Both the position numbers and the translations under genes were made by a program. The notes under the pieces are model-generated. The model was not told where the DNA came from. It searched no databases and worked only from the letters and a program-made list of their open reading frames with translations. A stretch of 64,000 nt of DNA from Atrina japonica (Eukaryota; Mollusca; Bivalvia; Pterioida; Pinnidae): NCBI GenBank assembly GCA_030159075.1, contig BROG01000047.1, forward strand, positions 769,501-833,500, in the 5' to 3' direction. Positions 33,917-47,550 of the stretch are shown one piece after another (position 1 is the stretch's first letter; each line of letters starts with the position of its first letter).

Positions 33917-34113
33917 CAGTGGAATCTTGTTATGGCGAACTTAGATGAGTCGAAATTCTGGATATGTCAAATTTGAAACGCAGGTTCGGATTTTTATTGA
34001 TAGAATTATATACCGTACATGTTTATCAATAAATAATTTGGTTATCTTTAATTCCTTATATTTTGAAGTAGTAGGGGCAGTCCCAAATGTTTCAAGATAA
34101 CAAGATTTCACTG
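33917..34113. mobile_element. MITE, CAGTGGAATCTTG ends
   Basis: CAGTGGAATCTTGTTATGGC to CAAGATTTCACTG with TA flanks, between the METTL18 and YIPF5 3' ends. Confidence 0.7.
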
Positions 34114-34234
34114 TACAACAGCTTGTACGAGATGTTCTTTTGTTTTCTGTCTTCTTTTCACATTCAAATTCTGTTCAGTGGCATTTAAGAGAAAAGACCG
34201 ATCAGGAAATATGTTGTAGGTCAGTCCCTGAATA

Positions 34235-34372
34235 TAAAAGCTTGTGTGCATTTCAGGGTCCTTTGTGGCAGACCAGTTAGAGCTAAGGTTCCAGCAGGGG
34301 TCAAACCTGTGCTGACCAGAAGTGTGAACATAATGCTTTAACCACTCGGCCACGGGGGCACCCATTGACAGA
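34235..34372 (-). mobile_element. SINE family 2 head and body
   Basis: Minus strand GGTGCCCCCGTGGCCGAGTG GTTAAAGCAT, GTTTGACCCCTGCTGGAACC; the 3' tail is missing. Confidence 0.65.
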
Positions 34373-34389
34373 CAGCAGCTAATCTGATA

Positions 34390-34635
34390 GATGTCCGAGT
34401 GCCTCAAATGCTGGAGTATCTCCAATGCCCAAGTGTCTTTAATGCTGGAGTGTCTCCATAGTTGGAAGTGCCTCCAAAATCAGAGTGTCTCCAATGTTGG
34501 AGTGCCTCCAATGTCGGAGTGTCTTCATAGTCCGAAGTGCCTCCAATGTCAGAGTGTCTCCAAAGTGGGAGTGTCTCCAATGTTGGAGTGCCTCCAATAT
34601 CGGAGTGTCTCCAACGTCAGAGTGTCTCCAGTTGA
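34390..34635. repeat. 17-bp minisatellite, about 14 copies
   Basis: Unit GAGTGTCTCCAATGTTG with T/C and AATG/ATAG variants. It produces short false ORFs on both strands. Confidence 0.92.
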
Positions 34636-34671
34636 TATAAATGATTGACATCAATTTGTATATACAACACA

Positions 34672-34677
34672 TTTATT
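34672..34677 (-). terminator. Candidate YIPF5 poly(A) signal
   Basis: AATAAA on the minus strand (TTTATT on plus) about 1.1 kb past the YIPF5 stop codon. A-rich and T-rich runs at 35470-35500 and 35700-35735 offer alternatives, so this is only a candidate. Confidence 0.25.
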
Positions 34678-35469
34678 CAGTATCATGCATACATTGTACA
34701 TGGACCATACATACAGAGCCTTTGTCAAGAGTTATCTGTTCTTGAATTATGTATCTGAAGATTATTTTTTTCTATCATAAAGTTTTCCTATTTACTGAAT
34801 ACAATTATTCATTGCACATGTTACATTGGTTTAGAATTAGAATGCTAATCAAGAAGTACAAGGAAGTAAAAAGGTCTACTGTTAAAGAGTATTTAGGTGT
34901 TGTGTATACACTGAATACCGGTACCTAGAAATATTACGTAACCGAGACGGCAAATTCAAAACAAAATCTAATTTTTCAAGCTAAATACTTGAAGCATGGA
35001 AGCATGTATATACCATCCATAAGATTATGGTGATTTAGGGCTAATTTAAGATGGGATAAATACGTTGTCTGGCGGGAAATTATCCAGGTACCCAGATACG
35101 GCTCGTCTGCAGTTTACTGGTTGCTGCCACCATCTTGAATTTTATCAATCTGTCATGATAGGGTTATGGTTTAGTGTTTACCACTTTAAGGTGAGGTTTA
35201 GGTTACAGGTATTTTCACTTTCTTTTTCTATTGATAAACTGCAGTAGTAACCTATTTACATCATTAAACTCAAATAAGTGTTAAATTAGAGGTTTTTTGG
35301 GTACCTATGTTAAGTCAATGTAATTATATTCAGCTCGTTAAGTAATAACCCAAAACATGTCTACGGAACATTAAATATTGACCTTACATACGTAGTCTGT
35401 GAAAGTTCACCTTAAAATATTGTAAAAATTTGTAAGAAGCAGAACTAAATACATGTAATTCTTTTAAGA

Positions 35470-35740
35470 GCACGTTTTTTTTATTTTTTTTTTTTAAATT
35501 TTGTTCCAACTTTAAACTTTCTGTACATTTGCTGGTCTCAATCAATATGTTTAATCATACTGGTTAGTCCAAAAGTGACATTGAATTACTACCAGAATCA
35601 CAAATTTTCAAATCCATAAATCAACTTTAATTGGCAGCATTTTTTTTTTTGCCGGATTTGTAAATTGGTCATCTTTAGTCAGATACATTATTGTACGTAA
35701 AATAAAAAAAAATAAAAAAAAAAAAAAAAAAATTTGAAAA
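35470..35740. other. T-rich and A-rich homopolymer stretches downstream of YIPF5
   Basis: T-runs near 35476-35505 and 35641-35652; A-runs at 35702-35732. The A-run may be a retroelement tail; no body was identified. Confidence 0.5.
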
Positions 35741-35794
35741 AAGTTTGGAGGCCAAAGCCAAGCATGCAAATGTCAGTATGAGCAATGATGAGCA

Positions 35795-38228
<2,434 letters not shown>

Positions 38229-38831
38229 CTGAAATGATAAAAATTGCATCATAGATAAGATAAATGTGTTGCAAGACAACGTCTTTGTCTGAAGAAAGTT
38301 TCTTATATAGTAGAATAGTCTTTCTACCATAACATGTATGGTTAAACCATGAAAAATCAGCTGATCAAACAGAAACACGGTTGTTTAAGGTTTTCGTGTT
38401 TTAACCACACGTCGTTCATACACCCCTAGCATTTTCATTGGAAATTGTGATTGAAGCTAGGTATTGTCCAATTCACATAAGATGGCGGGGCGGAGTAACC
38501 TTTTGATTATCATACAGATAATACTACTCACTTTTCGGTTATGACAAGCTTCACGGGAAAATCGTTTTATTCCTCACTGGATAATCTCTTATTTATTGTG
38601 ACAAGTAGGAACCGATTTCTCTAGTCATTGTAATTTTAATGTAATGTGTTTTTACCTAAAATTTAAACTCCTCCAGGGCAAGACTCCACCCGCCAGGTTA
38701 TTTGGATTTTACTACACAGGTTTAATGTGATCGTGAGAGTCTGAGCCCAATGTTGTTTAGATGTGATGTAAGCTAATATTCCATACTACCGATACTCAAG
38801 TTTTCAGTTATGGTAGAAAACAGATTCAACA

Positions 38832-38980
38832 ACTTGTGTAAGTTGATTACCATGTTTATCTAACTCTTGTTGGTTAATTTTCAAAATCTGAAAAGACACT
38901 CAGTAAACCTTGTCTTTTCAAAATTTGAAAATTAACTAACCCGAGTTAGATAAACATGGTAATCAACTAACACTCATAGA
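38832..38980. mobile_element. Palindromic MITE with about 60-bp arms
   Basis: AGTTGATTACCATGTTTATC TAACTC and TTAATTTTCAAAATCTGAAA AGACA are mirrored by TGTCTTTTCAAAATTTGAAA ATTAA and GAGTTAGATAAACATGGTAA TCAACT. Confidence 0.85.
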
Positions 38981-39174
38981 ATCTCTATTTGTGTCAAAAT
39001 GACACTTTATAATAATCTCCTTCAAACACCCTGTTTTGTTTCAGGAGCTGAGAAAATATTAATACTGGCTCAAATAAATCATCTGTCAGGCATGGCCAGT
39101 AACAAAGTAATTGCCTTAAATCATTTTGTAAGATTTCCATTAAGACAAAACTTTAACCAGACTTACATCTTTTT

Positions 39175-39302
39175 AACAGCACGGAACATGACTTTGAAAT
39201 TTCACATATAAATTCCTTATGGCCTGAGCTTTCATTTGGTACCATGACTTGTGGACTTGACCTTGGAATTTGACCAACTTTTTAAAATCATTACTTCTTG
39301 GC

Positions 39303-39354
<52 letters not shown>

Positions 39355-39480
39355 TTAAACCACGAGTGACAGGGCTTTGATATTTCACATATAGATTTCT
39401 TATGATGAGAGCTTTCATTTGGTACTTTGACTTTTGACCTAGTGACCTTGACCTTGGAATTTGACCTACTTTAAAAAAAA
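39175..39480. repeat. Direct duplication around a (TA)n tract
   Basis: TTTCACATATAAATTCCTTA TGG, GAGCTTTCATTTGGTAC and GACCTTGACCTTGGAATTTG ACC occur at about 39197-39280 and again at about 39380-39468, separated by TA repeats (39306-39351). Confidence 0.7.
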
Positions 39481-39519
39481 AATTAACTTTAAAACCATTG
39501 AGTAATAGGGCTTTTGACA

Positions 39520-39905
39520 ACTTTTGTTGATAAAGTATTCTACCTTCTTGGCACAACAAAAGCTTCAATAAAATCAAATTAAAATAAATTTGAGATCAAT
39601 CTGAGAAAATAATACTGTTCTTAAGCTTCATCTCCAAGTCTCACTGGAAAGGTTGGGGATTTTGTGTTTGTGCTTTGTTGGATTATTGTAGGATTGGGAA
39701 ACAATTGGAGTAATAGACAGTAACAGTGTCATGATGTAAATTTTATATCTACACCTATCCAGTGAGTTCAAAATTTACAACATGACAGTAGAACCATAAT
39801 TATGGATTTTAAGAGATTTTTCTTTGTTTTTTAATTTCAAGAATTCTTTCAAAACCTATGAGGGTGATGGACATTAATCATAGAATTTATTTAAAGTTTA
39901 AAGAT
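39520..39905. repeat. Dispersed repeat, copy 2
   Basis: Partner of 10570-10870: ATTTGAGATCAATCTGAGAA, TCTCACTGGAAAGGTTGGGG and GATTTTTCTTTGTTTT are shared. It carries extra sequence near 39720-39795. Confidence 0.6.
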
Positions 39906-40178
39906 ATTGAACAGTGTGATAGTGTATCACATCAGATATCTAACGGTGTGTCAGTGTATCACATTCATACTTCAAACATTTGATATCTGAGATAATACAT
40001 GCATTTATAATTACATTTTTTAATTCAAATATCAAGACGACTTATCAGCCATCTTATATTCTCTCAGATATTCCAAATCATTTGCAACTCTGATACAGCT
40101 TTTTCCTACCAGTTATATTCCCTCAGATAGATATTACATCATATCTATCATCAAATTTCCTGTATAATTTCTAAGATA

Positions 40179-40247
40179 AACCCTTTCACCCTTGGATATC
40201 TTAGTGGCATGCTCTTTTCTATAATGGTCAGTAGGGATGAAAGGGTT
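40179..40247. mobile_element. Small MITE with AACCCTTTCA inverted ends
   Basis: AACCCTTTCACCCTTGGATA to GGGATGAAAGGGTT, 69 bp. Similar to 19003-19089. Confidence 0.55.
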
Positions 40248-42134
40248 AATTCTTATGAAAAAGGCTTGGAGAAGGTGATGCTATTTACCTGTATAGAAGA
40301 TCAAGGTTCTAATGTAGATTTGAACTCTACCGCATTCAGTAAATACTGAATTCGAAGCTCAACTCATTTTAAATTGAAATAAGATTTGACATCACTCCAA
40401 ACCAATCTACATGTATGAAGGAACATGTTTAAAATGTATCCTTAAAGCTTGGAAACTGACTTCTAATACATGTGTTTTTGTTACAAATTAGTGACACTCA
40501 GAAGATCTCCCTACCAGAAGGAATTAGTGTGTAATTACCAAAACAAACATTTTTACACCTGAGTGTACTGTTTACAGGTATTAAACATTCTACCATCCTT
40601 ATCTGTCTCTTCAACAGCTTGGTGTTAATGTCTGTCACACCATATACATGTCCTGGTCATTACTTTTGACAATCACTTGACTGGTCACTTGACCATGGTA
40701 TTGTAAATACTCAACAGGCCAGGTAAATGTGGTTATGTATTTACACCAGTAGCAATTATGATGACCTGAGGTCATAGCTTGACCACTGTCTGCCCTCTGA
40801 TATTACCAAAGCTTGCCTAACTTCATGTCATATTTAAAAGTTATGTTGATTATTTGGCCAATTGGAAGTTCATCCACTTGAGCGGGCATTAAAATTTTAT
40901 CTGTAATGGAGAGTAAGCCATACCTGTACTTAATTAAGATCAAGATCAAAAGGTATCTTATGTAAAGATGAAAGAAAGAATAAGAAAAGACTGAAGTAAA
41001 ATGATAGGTAAAAAATTCTTTTAAAATCCTAGGACAATGGAATTTATATTCTTGATAACTTATATAATGTGTATATAACAGGTACTTTGTGGATGTAAAT
41101 ATTAGGACAAAACAGTTTATTCATTTTCAGCTTTTTTATGACTTTCATTGGTGAGTAACCCTAGTTAAGTTTGAACTTTGGCTAACAACATGAACAAGAA
41201 TAGAAATGACAAGTTATACATTGTACTTAGAAAAATCAGGGCTGTAAGTTTCAGTAGAAAAATTATGTGTGAAATGAAACAATTAAGATACCTCTGCGTT
41301 CTGCACTCTAGAATGACAAACTATATATTCCTCTACCCATAATCTGTCAAATATGAAAAAAATATCACCTATATCAACAAAACTATATTCTTAACTTGTG
41401 CACCCCTAAAGACACATTTAGACTGGTCTAAGTCATTCATTTTACAGAAGAGTCCATTGGTTTTCAGGGTTTGATGAGTTAATGGGGTCATCTCCAAATT
41501 CTGTTGATTCTATGGACGCTGTGGGAATTTGCACAGAAAGGACCAAAATTTTGAATTGGGATTGACTTTGTCATCCTGAATTGTAAGGTTGAGATGTCAC
41601 AAAATAAGACAATTTATAAATGATAAAATGTATCAGTATCTGGGTACATTAAAATTTTACCCGAGATGCAGAGAAAGCCATACCATCTCGGAACAGCAGT
41701 AGAAACTTAATAAAATGTGTGTATTGTCAAAAGCCCCAAAACATTGCAGTGGTGACATTTTAAATTAAGTTCTCATCTATTATAACATTCGAGTTCAGAT
41801 ATATTACTTGTACATATAGATGGAATAAATAAAATTATGAACTCATTATTATTAGATGGAAGTTACCTCAGAACAACGATCCTTTGTGTCAATTTCAATT
41901 TTAAACAATTATGCGTAGCGTGCTCCTTAATTTCACAATATTTATGATGATGTTTTTTTTTTTTTAATGATATTAACCCCACATTTTATATGTAATGTCA
42001 CCCATTTTATGAGATCGTTCTAGGGAACATGGCAGCATTTTTTTTCTAGCTCATCATATCCTACATATCCATAGAGGCCATACTGATTGTATTACTGTTA
42101 TATGTATATGTGGTTCAGAATTTGCAATTAATGT

Positions 42135-42136
<2 letters not shown>

Positions 42137-42200
<64 letters not shown>
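42137..42200. repeat. (TA)n microsatellite
   Basis: About 32 TA repeats. A shorter TA tract lies at 39306-39351. Confidence 0.95.
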
Positions 42201-42203
<3 letters not shown>

Positions 42204-42313
42204 AGTCTTTGTTTCATTGCATTCTTAAATATTGTAAATCTTTGTGACAAATAAATATGTTTAAGCTATAACATGACAGCAAGTTCATAATTAAGACAGA
42301 TTGTTTATACGAT

Positions 42314-42480
42314 ACAGCAAAGCCTAGCTGTCTTGAGAGACCACTTGTGTGTCACTGAAATGTGCTGTCTAAAGGACAGGTGATCTCTCAAAAGAAGTTT
42401 TATGTAAAGGATAATGTAATAAAGTGGTTTTCACAATAAGGTCTCAATTGACAGGTGGTCTTTCAAGACAGGTACCACTG
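42314..42480. mobile_element. MITE, CAGT family (GAGACCACC subtype)
   Basis: CAGCAAAGCCTAGCTGTCTT GAGAGACCAC to GACAGGTACCACTG with TA flanks. Interior matches 61399-61544. Confidence 0.75.
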
Positions 42481-43129
42481 TACAAGTTTTAAGAATTGAT
42501 TTATAATTGGGGTATTTACTAATGCTTATTCAGAAATATGTGAGTACATGTAACACATCTCAATTTATTAAAGAGTAATATATAAAAACAATTCATTCAA
42601 AATCTAATAGGGTAGATCTCATTATCTCAAAATTCACAGGACAACTCTATTACTTGACCAGATGTCCAGAAATCGAGATAACTGAAATTTTATTTCACAT
42701 ATTTTTCTATTCATTTAAATTGGGACTGGTCATTCAAGTTTGACTGATAACCGAAGCTTCAACTCATTCGGTTTTGATATTCATGTGAATGTATTGAGAT
42801 TCGACTGTACATGTACATATAAATATACATTGAACTTTATCATAACATTTAAAAAGTGTTTTTAAAATGCTAAATGTGCTGATGACAGCTTCATGTTCAT
42901 TTAACATGATTAACTCTTGATTCACTGGTTTCTGGCAGTTTTTTGGTTTTTAGTTCAACAGTATTTACATATACATTGTATATACTTTTAACACACTTCC
43001 CGGATATCGAACATTTGCAATTTAATCATGTAAAACTGTCCAAAGTCAATATGTTGACAATACTGACATAAATCAAGATCTTCAGATTAAAGTCTGTACA
43101 TTACTAAACTGTTCATATTGTATAGGTAA

Positions 43130-43315
43130 TGGTGACCACTGGTCTGTTGGCCTGTCTCTCTCTAATTAAGCCCTTATCATCTTCAGACAGAGCGAGGTGG
43201 AGTCTTGCTGGAACCTCCCGGGTAAGCTGGTTTTGTGAGATGAACTTGTAGAGGGCTTGCACCAGTCTCTGGCTGCACTTAATATACAAGTACATGTAAC
43301 TGAAACATCATTGGT
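43130..43315 (+). mobile_element. Degenerate SINE family 2 copy
   Basis: GAGTCTTGCTGGAACCTCCC, GCTGGTTTTGTGAGATGAAC, and a 3' ATTGGTGTGAAATA remnant. Confidence 0.4.
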
Positions 43316-43689
43316 GTGAAATATTGCTTTTAAAACAAACAAACAAATCTGAATTTAATTGCTTATAGTTACATGCACACAGTCCATATCACTTTAACTT
43401 ACAAAACTGCATTTTAAATTGGAGAACTAACTGTAGGTCCCTAGATATTATCTTGATGTTTAATACTGGGATGCTGATAAAGTAAAATCAACATATTATA
43501 TGTTCCTCCCAAACACAAATTTCTACAATATATCCCATAAAACTGCCATAATGGTGTAAAGTTTACACAAACTCCTCCATTCTGGAAATCAAGTGATCTC
43601 AAAAGTCATAAATCCCAAGTGTAGAGTGTAATTGACAGCGAAATATATTTGATACGAACATAGTAAAAAATGTTAATCAGATACCCTAA

Positions 43690-44125
43690 ACTGTACACTA
43701 GCTGGCATAAGACTTCTGGTGTTACAGTAAGCCTGGTACATCATAGATCATGATCTACACTAGCATGAGGCTTCTAGTGTTACAGTAAGCATGGTACATT
43801 ATAGATCCTGAACTATATACTGGCATAAGACTTCTGGTGTTACAGTATACGTGGTACATTATAGACCTTGAACTAAACACTGGCATAAGACTTCTGGTGT
43901 TACAGTAAGCGTGGTACATCACAGATCCCTAAACTACACTGGCATAAGACTTCTGGTGTTACAGTATGCGTGGTACATCATAGATCCCTAAACTACACTG
44001 GGAATGAGGCTTCTGGTGTTACAGTAAGCGTGGTACATCATAAATCCCTAAACTACACTAGGAAGAGACATCTGGTGTTACACTAAGCCTGACACATAGA
44101 TCCTAAACTACACTGGCATGAGACT
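43690..44125. repeat. 59-bp satellite, block 1, about 7 copies
   Basis: Unit CTTCTGGTGTTACAGTAAGC STGGTACATCATAGATCCCT AAACTACACTGGCATAAGA. Same satellite as 49545-50750. Confidence 0.92.
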
Positions 44126-44869
44126 TGTATAAAAGAAGGATGTGACCCAATCTTTTTAGTTTGCACCTCTCAGTTCTCTGGATTTTTTCTATAAACGGCT
44201 GGGAAATTGATAACAGATTTCTCAAAATTTCTGCGCCTTGATCCATTTGGCGAGGATACTCTAGACTTGATGCCCTCCAAGCAAGGCTTGTCATCAGATA
44301 GTGTCTGGAAGCTTCTGAATTTCGTAATTTTTGTTTTTAAAAAGTATGTGTCTCCAAAGTCACAAATGAATCATTGCTTCACAATTTATCCAACAATTTA
44401 CAAACTATGCCGAGGGATGCTTGTATTAAATAACAGTCTATAAAAAATAGTATAGTGTTAGGCTACTGCCTTGACCAAAAGCATGCCCCTCCCTCTTACC
44501 TAAAATCTTGCATCCGCCTATGTATATTTAACCCGGGAAAAACTCAGATGCTCATATTCAATGGAGCAATTGTAAAAACCGGGAACCCATTTTAAATATA
44601 AAAAAAAACACATTTTGGTTTTTTTTTTCTTCCTAATTGCAGCAGATTTTGGATATGGTTAAATTGCGACTTAAAAAAATATATATGTGTTAAAGCGGGT
44701 CTAGCTTTAATGAATTAATAGAACCCTACAAGTTATTTCTTTTTCTTTTAGCATTATTATCGTAGTTCCGACATGGATAGTATTTTGACCAGTCATTGCT
44801 TCGTTACTTGGTTTGTAACGAACCCATAGTCACCAAATTTACTCAGTAGGCCTACTCTAGCTTAACTAA

Positions 44870-45265
44870 CTTTTCATGATTTTATGGTAAAAACTTGTAA
44901 ATTTTATTCTGTAGTTGGAAATGTTTGTATATTGATGGCATACAACTGAAAATAATGATCAAAATTATTGCTCATTTGAAGAAGTCTTCAAAATTTTTTG
45001 AAAATTTATTGAGTACATGTATGTAGGCTACTCAAATTTTGAGTACCGTACTCAATGTAGGCCTATATCTATTCATTTCTACGGCAAAGTTAGATCTGGA
45101 CTTCTAAAAGAGTAACGCAAAACTTTAGCCTATGTAAGTGATGAAAATAATAATATGTTTTCATCTCACTCAAACCAAAATGTTTTACAAACGATCATAT
45201 AGTCAAAATAAGGAAATAAAAGTTGAACTTGAGTATTGATTGAATTTGGTGACTTCGGGCCCAGA
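44870..45265. repeat. Dispersed ~400-bp repeat, copy 1
   Basis: TTGTAAATTTTATTCTGTAG, ATGTTTGTATATTGATG, GATCAAAATTATTGCTCATT, GAGTACCGTACTCAA and a 3' end TGAATTTGGTGACTTCGG. Shared with 46720-47550 and, more weakly, 59345-59645. Confidence 0.65.
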
Positions 45266-45434
45266 TCATTGTTTATGAACTGCCTTGTGAAATATGTTTG
45301 GCTTTCTTAAGCTCAAATTATTTACATTTTTATGTAGAAGTACATATGGAATAAAAGTAACTTTATCCATTCTCTCGGGGTAGCGAGTGTTGCTGTTTCA
45401 TGTCATCCAAGCACAATTTTTAACCATTCTTATT

Positions 45435-45587
45435 TCAATATTTGAAATCAAGCTGCTGTTTGCATGTATCAATGTATGTCAGATTTGGAGTTTGACAGAG
45501 GTAATGGTGGATAATCATTCCCTCGATCAGATTTGCCCAGTTTGCATAGCAACAGCCATTGCTAATGGCATCATGGAAGAGTGAATC
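45435..45587 (-). other. Unassigned 50-codon open stretch behind a GCAG acceptor
   Basis: Minus strand DSLFHDAISNGCCYANWANL through TYIDTCKQQLDFKY, then TGA, preceded by TCGCAG. The plus strand is also open (45387-45584, ending CIATAIANGIMEE). No family recognised; it could be a terminal exon or chance. Confidence 0.2.
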
Positions 45588-46719
45588 CCCTGCGAGTTTT
45601 CAACATCACCAACCAATGAAATAACGCAAAGCAAACAGAGTGCATTAGAATAATCAATTCATTTCCAATGGAGACAAAATGAAAAAGCTGTTATTTAAAA
45701 AACATTTTTTTTAGTATAAATATGTTTTTTTTTTTTTTTTTTGGTGAAGGGTGGGGGGGGGGGTTGAACAAGTGTAACTGTTGAGTCCTGACTTGGCATG
45801 GCAAATTAAAGAATCTTTTATGTAATACATGTATAAATATACAGGGAGACCTAATACATAGATCTAAATTTAACATACTTCATTACAAAACATCATATGC
45901 TCACCATAAATAATGTAACTCATCAGCCCCTGAAAACAATAGACTCTGCTGTAAATCAATGACTTAGACCAGTCCAAATGTGTCTCTTGGGGTTAACGAG
46001 TTAAGATGGGGATATTTATTATATGTACTGTGTAGCAGCAACATCTGCAACAGAACGGCAGCCACTTAACAATCATGGGTCACTTGTCTCCGACAAATTT
46101 CTGGGTGGTGTCTAGTTCAGACTCAATTACTTAATGAACCACAAAATTAATTATATACTTTGCAAGCAAGATGTTTGAGAGATTTTTTGTAAATATTTAT
46201 TTTTTTCGACACACATTTCAACTCTTTAGGATTTGATGTTCCATGTTACATCGTAAATATTTACATAGAATGGTAACCGTATATCAGCAATGGCTCTTAA
46301 ACCAGAAACAAACTGAACTCGGAACAAAGCACGCATTACACAAAATATTCGGTATGGCAGTGGAGTAGAACCAAATAAAATGAATGATTCCATCACATGG
46401 CACTAATCAAAGTAAGATTTTTCTGTTGGCATTGTATATAAATAATGTTAAAAGCTGTAATTAAAGGGTGATTAAATATCATCAGTGATAGAAGTTCTCT
46501 ATGTATTGCAGTATACATACAAAAAAAAATAAATTATAACATCAAGATGCATTAGAAAAAAAAACAGCTCATATGTAGGTCAAGGTCATTCATCTTTGTT
46601 AGAGGTTGAGTGTACTGGCTCTAACATAAGTTAAAACAGCAGATTTGGGCTTTTGCCAGACAAAAATATATTCAGGACTTGAAGTCATCACATTTATGCA
46701 CTAAGTTCTCGAGCTCGAC

Positions 46720-47550
46720 TACCTTTTCATGATTTAAACATAAAAATATGCAAAATTTATTCTGTAACTGGACATGTTTGTATATTGATGACATAAACAG
46801 TAGTACTTCGTTGAGTCCAACTTCAGTGAGTCAAATTTCTCAGTGTTTCGAACTATTGACTAAGTCCAAAAATAATTTTGCTATTTAATATAAACAATTT
46901 ATAATTCAAACTTTTATAAGTCAAATTTCTCGATGTTTTGAATAAATTCTTTGGCCCATTTATATAAAAGCATTGAATATTTCAAAAAATAATTTGAAGT
47001 CAAAATTTACATGTGTATGAAAGTGCCCATTTTGACAGTTCTTATCCTTCTCGTGCACACTCAATTTTTACGAAAATTAAGTTAATCTAGCACTAATTAT
47101 TAGATATCATGACCGAATATGTCTTACACCAATTTCAAAGCAGTCAAATCTACATCTTATAGAACATCTAAAACTAAACATCTATGATTGTCGGTTAATA
47201 CGCATTCATGAGTCAAAGTCCCGATGTTTTGATCTTTTCTAGGTGGTCCCTGGAATTTTGACTCATCAAAGTTTTACTGTACTTGTAAATGATGATCAAT
47301 ATTATTGCTCATTGAAGAAATATTGAAAAATTGTTTGAATACATGTTCAAATTCTGATACTGTACTCAACATATTTCTTTTTTACAGGAAAATCATAATT
47401 GTGATGTAAAAATTTATAAGTGAATAATGAAAAATAATGATGTTTCTTAATCACTCAAACCCAAAAGTTTTAAACATGATTATTAAAAAAAAATAATAAT
47501 CAAATAAAAGTTGAGCTTCAGTATTGAGTAAATTTGGTGACTTTGGTCCC
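46720..47550. repeat. Dispersed ~400-bp repeat, copy 2, split by a MITE
   Basis: The left part 46725-46797 and right part 47280-47550 match successive parts of 44870-45265. The intervening 46798-47279 is absent from copy 1. Confidence 0.65.
46798..47279. mobile_element. 482-bp MITE nested in the dispersed repeat
   Basis: CAGTAGTACTTCGTTGAGTC to CTCATCAAAGTTTTACTG. Internal AGTCAAATTTCTCAGTGTTT and similar motifs alternate in both orientations. The extent is set by comparison with 44870-45265. Confidence 0.6.

Larger units (their letters stand above)
38981..43680. other. Non-coding stretch upstream of YIPF5
   Basis: No exon could be supported on either strand. Apart from the listed repeats it is AT-rich unique-looking sequence. 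It may be YIPF5 intron, as the gene's N-terminal exons were not found. Confidence 0.5.

Noticed and set aside
38483..38545. AAGATGGCGGGGCGGAGTAA, gene-start-like sequence on plus
   Set aside because: The frame closes after 20 codons with no good donor or recognisable product; could be a promoter-derived repeat.
44103..44294. Minus frame with CKLKRLGHILLLYKS, reminiscent of LINE reverse-transcriptase C-termini
   Set aside because: The similarity is limited to a few residues (RLGHIL) and the end overlaps the 59-bp satellite; too weak to call.
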